A program made the position numbers and the translations under genes. A DNA stretch of 16,773 bases, from the NCBI GenBank assembly GCA_038247175.1, contig JBBRVD010000076.1, positions 1-16,773 of the forward strand, given 5' to 3'. Each line of letters opens with the position of its first letter. Positions within the stretch are counted from its first letter, which is position 1. This DNA comes from CAISIP01 sp038247175. GTDB lineage: Bacteria; Pseudomonadota; Gammaproteobacteria; Burkholderiales; Burkholderiaceae_C. Positions 13,791-16,773 of this stretch are shown in pieces. Under the pieces are notes generated by a model. It made no database searches. It saw nothing but the letters and a program-made list of their open reading frames with translations, and was not told the origin of the DNA.

Positions 13791-14030
13791 ATGAAAAAAC
13801 TGCTCCTGATACTGTCTTTGTCCTTTGCATCCGTTGGCGCATTCGCGAATGGCTGCCCCGGCGAGATGAAGGCAATCGACGCCAAGCTCGCGACCAACCC
13901 CCAAGTGGCGGCGGCGGACATGACGAAAATCAAGGCCCTGCGCGCCGATGGCGAGAAGTTCCACAAGGAGGGCAAGCACGGCGAGTCGATGAAGGCACTT
14001 GGCGACGCAAAGAAGATACTGGGGCTGTAA
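13791..14030 (+). CDS. Small exported protein of unknown function
   Basis: The 79-aa product has a clear signal peptide, MKKLLLILSLSFASVGAFA (1-19). The mature part is a charged, Lys/Ala-rich helical segment of about 60 residues with one cysteine (Cys22, in NGCPGEMKAID). The mature sequence (DMTKIKALRADGEKFHKEGK, then HGESMKALGDAKKILG) looks like two or three amphipathic helices with a repeated short K-A-L pattern. I recall similar short hypothetical proteins in Burkholderiales but know no function. ATG 13791 is preferred over an in-frame ATG at 13764 because it puts the signal peptide at the N-terminus. The Shine-Dalgarno is weak. Cys22 is not in a lipobox, so it is not an evident lipoprotein. 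Confidence 0.75.
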   Translation: MKKLLLILSLSFASVGAFANGCPGEMKAIDAKLATNPQVAAADMTKIKALRADGEKFHKEGKHGESMKALGDAKKILGL

Positions 14031-14034
14031 ATTT

Positions 14035-14080
14035 CTTCAGATGCCGGTGTTGGCCGGCGCCACTCGCATCCTTTCTGAAG
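14035..14080. terminator. Nested stem-loop between convergent genes
   Basis: CTTCAG (14035-14040) pairs with CTGAAG (14075-14080), enclosing an inner GCCGG/CCGGC hairpin at about 14043-14058. It lies just past the stop of the small exported gene and before the convergent end of lapB. No T run follows on either strand, so a bidirectional terminator is only suggested. Confidence 0.3.
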
Positions 14081-14115
14081 GCCCGCGGAAATCCCCTCTT
14101 GAGCGCGTTGGGACG

Positions 14116-15273
14116 TCAGAGTTCCTCGACCCGCCGCGCCGGGTAGCTGTCCCAGGCCTGGCAGCCCGGGCATTGCCAGAAATGCTGCTTGGCCTCGAAT
14201 CCACAGGCCGCGCAGCGGTATCGGGTCAACGGTTTGACGGCATGGTCGAGCGCGCGTTGCACCGAAGTCTGAGCCGGCACCTGATCGTGCGGCTGGCTTG
14301 CAATCCACCGCGCGGCAGCTACCAAAGAGGGCTGCTGCTCGAGATGGCGCAGGTACCACTGGCGCGTCTGGGCTGTGTTCGCGCCCAGATGGGTCTCGAG
14401 CAGCACAATGGCTTCCAGGCAGTCGATGCACGGCGCTTCGGCATAGTGAGCCTTGAGGCGTTCCAGCACTGTCTGCGCCTGCCCGCTGGCAATGCCGAGC
14501 TGCGCCTGTTGGCCGGCGATCAGTGGCACCGACGCCGGCGCAACGTCATGGACGGTCTCCAATGTCGACAGGGCCTGGGCCGGATGGCCGCTTTGGCCCA
14601 GCAGCTTGGCCAGTTCGATGCGCGGGCGCGGCGCGTTGGGCGCGTTGTGGATCGCCTTTTCCAACAGCTTTTGCGCCGCTTCGGGCTCATGCGCGGCCAG
14701 ATGCGCAGCGCTTTGTTCGCACAAATAGTGGGCCAGCCGCCCGGTAAAGCTGCCGTGCTCGGCATTCTCCAGCTGCTGCGCCACTTCGGCGGCATGCACC
14801 CAGTCGCGGGAGCGCTCGTAGTTGGCCAGCAGCGCCAATCGGGCCTCGGATTCGAACGGTGTGCCCTCGAGCTTGAGCAAGGCTTCCTCGGCCCGATCCA
14901 GCAGGCCGGCGCGCAGGTAGTCCAGCGCCAGTGCATGCTGGGCGCGATGGCGGTCGGCGCTGCTCAGGTCGCCGCGCGAGAGCAGGTGCTGGTGCACGCG
15001 CACCGCGCGTTCGTATTCACCACGCCGGCGAAACAGGTTGCCCAGCGCAAAATGCAGCTCCGAGGTGTCCGGATCGTTCTGGACCGCCTCGATGAAGGCG
15101 TCGATGGCCTGGTCCTGCTGCTCGTTGAGCAGGAAGTTGAGTCCGCGGAAATAGGCTTTCGGCGCACGGCGATTTTCCAGCCGCAGTTGGCGCAGATCGA
15201 AACGCGATGCGGCCCAGCCGAGGATGAAGGCGATTGGCAGGCTCAGCAGCAACCAGCTGATGTCAAAGTCCAT
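14116..15273 (-). CDS. lapB: Lipopolysaccharide assembly protein LapB (YciM), TPR protein
   Basis: The 385-aa protein closely fits E. coli LapB (389 aa): one N-terminal membrane helix (WLLLSLPIAFILGWAAS, 7-23), a long run of tetratricopeptide repeats (about 35-330, starting AYFRGLNFLLNEQQDQAIDAF), and a C-terminal rubredoxin-like zinc knuckle, CAACGFE...CPGC, with Cys354, Cys357, Cys368 and Cys371. In E. coli LapB works with FtsH to degrade LpxC, which sets the rate of lipid A synthesis, and it helps organise LPS transport. The start at 15273 overlaps the lapA 3' end by 11 bases, so translational coupling is likely. The frame further upstream lies inside lapA and is discarded. Confidence 0.95.
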   Translation of the reverse strand: MDFDISWLLLSLPIAFILGWAASRFDLRQLRLENRRAPKAYFRGLNFLLNEQQDQAIDAFIEAVQNDPDTSELHFALGNLFRRRGEYERAVRVHQHLLSRGDLSSADRHRAQHALALDYLRAGLLDRAEEALLKLEGTPFESEARLALLANYERSRDWVHAAEVAQQLENAEHGSFTGRLAHYLCEQSAAHLAAHEPEAAQKLLEKAIHNAPNAPRPRIELAKLLGQSGHPAQALSTLETVHDVAPASVPLIAGQQAQLGIASGQAQTVLERLKAHYAEAPCIDCLEAIVLLETHLGANTAQTRQWYLRHLEQQPSLVAAARWIASQPHDQVPAQTSVQRALDHAVKPLTRYRCAACGFEAKQHFWQCPGCQAWDSYPARRVEEL

Positions 15274-15568
15274 GCGCGCCGCCGCTTGGGCTCTTGTTGT
15301 CGGCTGCCCCCGATGCGGGAGACGCTGGGGCCTGCACCCGCTGCGCCATGTCGCTGCGCCGCCAGCGCCGCGGCGCCATGCCCAGAACGCCGACGACGAG
15401 ACCGACGGCAAATGCCGCGAGCACGATCAGCACCATCGGGCTGCGCCATTGTTGTCCGAAAAACAGGTGCACGCTGGCCTCGTGCTGGTTGTTGAGCGCA
15501 AAGGCAAACAGCGTGAAAAAGACCAATGCCTTTAGCACCCACTTGAGCAACCGGATGGCGTTCTTCAT
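15263..15568 (-). CDS. lapA: LapA family protein (DUF1049), LPS assembly protein A
   Basis: The 101-aa inner-membrane protein has two hydrophobic helices, at about residues 10-27 and 46-65, joined by the NNQHEASVHLFFGQQW loop. That is the DUF1049/LapA layout; E. coli LapA has 102 residues. The C-terminal tail is Pro/Ala/Ser-rich and cytoplasmic. LapA is the usual partner of LapB in LPS biogenesis control. ATG 15568 (MKNAIRLLKW) is chosen; a TTG three codons upstream also keeps the frame but has no better ribosome site. The gene overlaps lapB and follows ihfB by 96 bp, as part of the rpsA–ihfB–lapA–lapB group. Confidence 0.9.
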   Translation of the reverse strand: MKNAIRLLKWVLKALVFFTLFAFALNNQHEASVHLFFGQQWRSPMVLIVLAAFAVGLVVGVLGMAPRRWRRSDMAQRVQAPASPASGAADNKSPSGGAHGL

Positions 15569-15590
15569 GGGGTTCAATTCTAAGGGGCCA

Positions 15591-15606
15591 CTGTCGGAAC
15601 CGACAG
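15591..15606. repeat. Inverted repeat between ihfB and lapA
   Basis: CTGTCGG (15591-15597) and CCGACAG (15600-15606) are perfect 7-base arms around AA. A second smaller hairpin, CCTGC/GCAGG, lies at 15623-15634. No T run follows in the direction of transcription, so this could be a processing site, an operator or a weak attenuator. Confidence 0.5.
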
Positions 15607-15664
15607 CAGGCGTGGCAGCCTGCCTGCCCGCAGGGTCATCCTGCGTCAGGGCAAATCGGCGTGT

Positions 15665-15991
15665 TCAGGCGCGTCGCTTATCGACTTTGCCGGGTGCCAG
15701 TGCATCGACGTTGCGACGGTCGACCGCTTCACGTAAAGCCTTGCCGGGTTTGAAATGCGGGACCCGCTTTTCGGGAATTGCCACGCTTTCGCCACTGCGT
15801 GGATTGCGGCCCATGCGCGGGGGCCGGCGATTGATAGAGAAACTGCCGAAGCCACGGATCTCGATCCGGTGTCCGGCCACCAGTGCGTCGTTCATCGCGT
15901 CGAGGATCGCCTTGACGGCGAATTCCGCGTCGCGGTGGGTCAGTTGGCCAAACCGGTTGGCCAATTGCTCAACGAGATCCGATCGGGTCAT
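15665..15991 (-). CDS. ihfB: Integration host factor subunit beta
   Basis: The 108-aa protein is a DNA-bending histone-like subunit that pairs with IHF-alpha. Family signatures are clear: MTRSDLVEQLA at the start, GHRIEIRGFGSFSINRR (40-56), the beta-arm tip GRNPRSG (61-67) with the intercalating Pro64, and VPHFKPGKALREAV (77-90). E. coli IhfB has 94 residues; here about 14 extra, partly basic residues (ending GKVDKRRA) extend the C-terminus, which I associate with betaproteobacterial versions. ATG 15991 is used; a TTG seven codons upstream is in frame but would fall in the T run of the leader. The position behind rpsA is conserved in many proteobacteria. Confidence 0.95.
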   Translation of the reverse strand: MTRSDLVEQLANRFGQLTHRDAEFAVKAILDAMNDALVAGHRIEIRGFGSFSINRRPPRMGRNPRSGESVAIPEKRVPHFKPGKALREAVDRRNVDALAPGKVDKRRA

Positions 15992-16000
15992 GGTGGGTGC

Positions 16001-16048
16001 AAAAAAGGACAAGGTCGTGACGCACGCAACTATCCGCGCGCCACGACC
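16001..16048 (-). terminator. Terminator-like hairpin between rpsA and ihfB
   Basis: On the minus strand GGTCGTG (16048 to 16042) pairs with CACGACC (16019 to 16013). The stem extends by three more pairs after one mismatch. Six bases later there is a run of six T (16006 to 16001). The run ends only 9 bases before the ihfB ATG, so the structure may act as an attenuator for ihfB or as the end of most rpsA transcripts. Confidence 0.5.
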
Positions 16049-16065
16049 CTGATGTCAGGCAACGA

Positions 16066-16773
16066 TCAGTTGTTGTCCAGTTTGGCGCGCAGCAGGGCGC
16101 CCAGGCTGGTTGTACCGGCGTTCTCGCGTTGCGAACTCTGGCTCAGGTTGGACATGGCTTCCTGCTGGTCCGCTGCATCCTTGGCCTTGATCGACAGCTG
16201 GATGTTGCGGGTCTTGCGGTCCACGTTGACCACCACCGCGGTGACTTCGTCACCTTCCTTGAGCACGTTGCGGGCGTCTTCAACGCGGTCGCGGCTGATC
16301 TCGGAGGCACGCAGGTAGGCGATGATGTCGTTGCCCAGGTCGATCTCGGCACCTTTCGGATCCACGGTCTTGACCTTTCCGGTCACGATCTGGCCCTTGT
16401 CATTCACCGACACGAAGGTGGTGAACGGGTCGGAGTCGAGCTGCTTGATGCCCAGCGAGATACGCTCGCGGTCCACATCGACCGCCAGTACCAGCGCCTC
16501 GACGTCCTGGCCTTTCTTGTAGTTGCGCACGGCGGCTTCGCCCGGCTCGTTCCAGCTCAGGTCGGACAGATGCACCAGACCGTCGATGCCCGCAGCCAGG
16601 CCGACGAAGACCCCGAAGTCGGTGATCGATTTGATCGGGCCCTTGACGCGGTCACCGCGCTTGGTGTTTTGCGCGAACTCCTGCCACGGGTTGGCCTTGC
16701 ACTGCTTCATGCCCAGGCTGATGCGGCGCTTGTCTTCGTCGATCTCGAGGACCATGACTTCGACTTCTTCACC
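16066..16773 (-). CDS. rpsA: 30S ribosomal protein S1, C-terminal part
   Basis: The frame runs open from the right edge to the stop at 16066-16068, giving 235 residues; the N-terminal part lies outside the window. It contains the end of one S1 (OB-fold) RNA-binding repeat (GEEVEVMVLEIDEDKRRISL), then KRGDRVKGPIKSITDFGVFV through RERISLGIKQ as a full repeat, then a further repeat (GQIVTGKVKTVDPKGAEIDL to RNIQLSIKAKD). The C-terminal tail ends SLGALLRAKLDNN. S1 binds mRNA and helps it onto the 30S subunit. Residue patterns in these repeats and the tail look like Burkholderiales S1. Confidence 0.97.
   Translation of the reverse strand, partial: GEEVEVMVLEIDEDKRRISLGMKQCKANPWQEFAQNTKRGDRVKGPIKSITDFGVFVGLAAGIDGLVHLSDLSWNEPGEAAVRNYKKGQDVEALVLAVDVDRERISLGIKQLDSDPFTTFVSVNDKGQIVTGKVKTVDPKGAEIDLGNDIIAYLRASEISRDRVEDARNVLKEGDEVTAVVVNVDRKTRNIQLSIKAKDAADQQEAMSNLSQSSQRENAGTTSLGALLRAKLDNN

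Noticed and set aside
13999..15495. A 498-codon plus-strand frame opposite lapB and lapA
   Set aside because: lapB and lapA are clear by length and motifs; this frame is their complement and has no family features.

Overview
The window is GC-rich bacterial chromosome with dense genes on both strands. The rpsA–ihfB–lapA–lapB block and the residue-level character of S1 (end GTTSLGALLRAKLDNN) and IHF-beta (NRRPPRMGRNPRSG) look betaproteobacterial, most like Burkholderiales and probably Comamonadaceae. This taxonomic call is from memory of the families, not from a search. No rRNA, tRNA, CRISPR array, insertion sequence or phage gene was seen.

Region 1 (1-5321, all minus strand): dctP (solute-binding protein), dctQ and dctM form a TRAP transporter with 13-16 bp gaps. 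A crcB/Fluc fluoride channel gene follows after 13 bp, then a formylglycine-type sulfatase, then the N-terminal part of an M17 leucyl-aminopeptidase-like gene that runs off the left edge. The last gene seems to have its own promoter, followed by four copies of an 8-bp repeat in its leader.

Region 2 (5322-5562): an AT-rich divergent control region. It holds a perfect TTGACA with an A/T tract upstream of it that fits dctP, and a weaker opposing promoter for the regulator gene.

Region 3 (5563-10400, plus strand): a MarR-type winged-helix regulator, an ATP-dependent 5-oxoprolinase in the fused HyuA-HyuB form (1229 aa), and a DinB/YfiT-family protein with a His triad. The transporter, regulator and oxoprolinase together suggest uptake of pyroglutamate (5-oxoproline) and its conversion to glutamate.

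Region 4 (10461-14030): a small exported ComEA-like helix-hairpin-helix protein (minus), a leaderless gamma-glutamyltransferase-family protein (plus) that seems to lack the canonical substrate-binding Arg, a carbon-nitrogen hydrolase (minus) broken by an apparent one-base deletion near its 3' end, and a 79-aa exported protein of unknown function (plus).

Region 5 (14116-16773, all minus): lapB, lapA, ihfB and the 3' part of rpsA. This is core genome: LPS-assembly control, nucleoid protein and ribosomal protein S1. A terminator-like hairpin lies between rpsA and ihfB.

The most interesting part is regions 1-4 read together as a possible gamma-glutamyl/pyroglutamate catabolic locus: transport, ring opening, a GGT-like hydrolase, and a DinB protein of a superfamily that includes thiol S-transferases.
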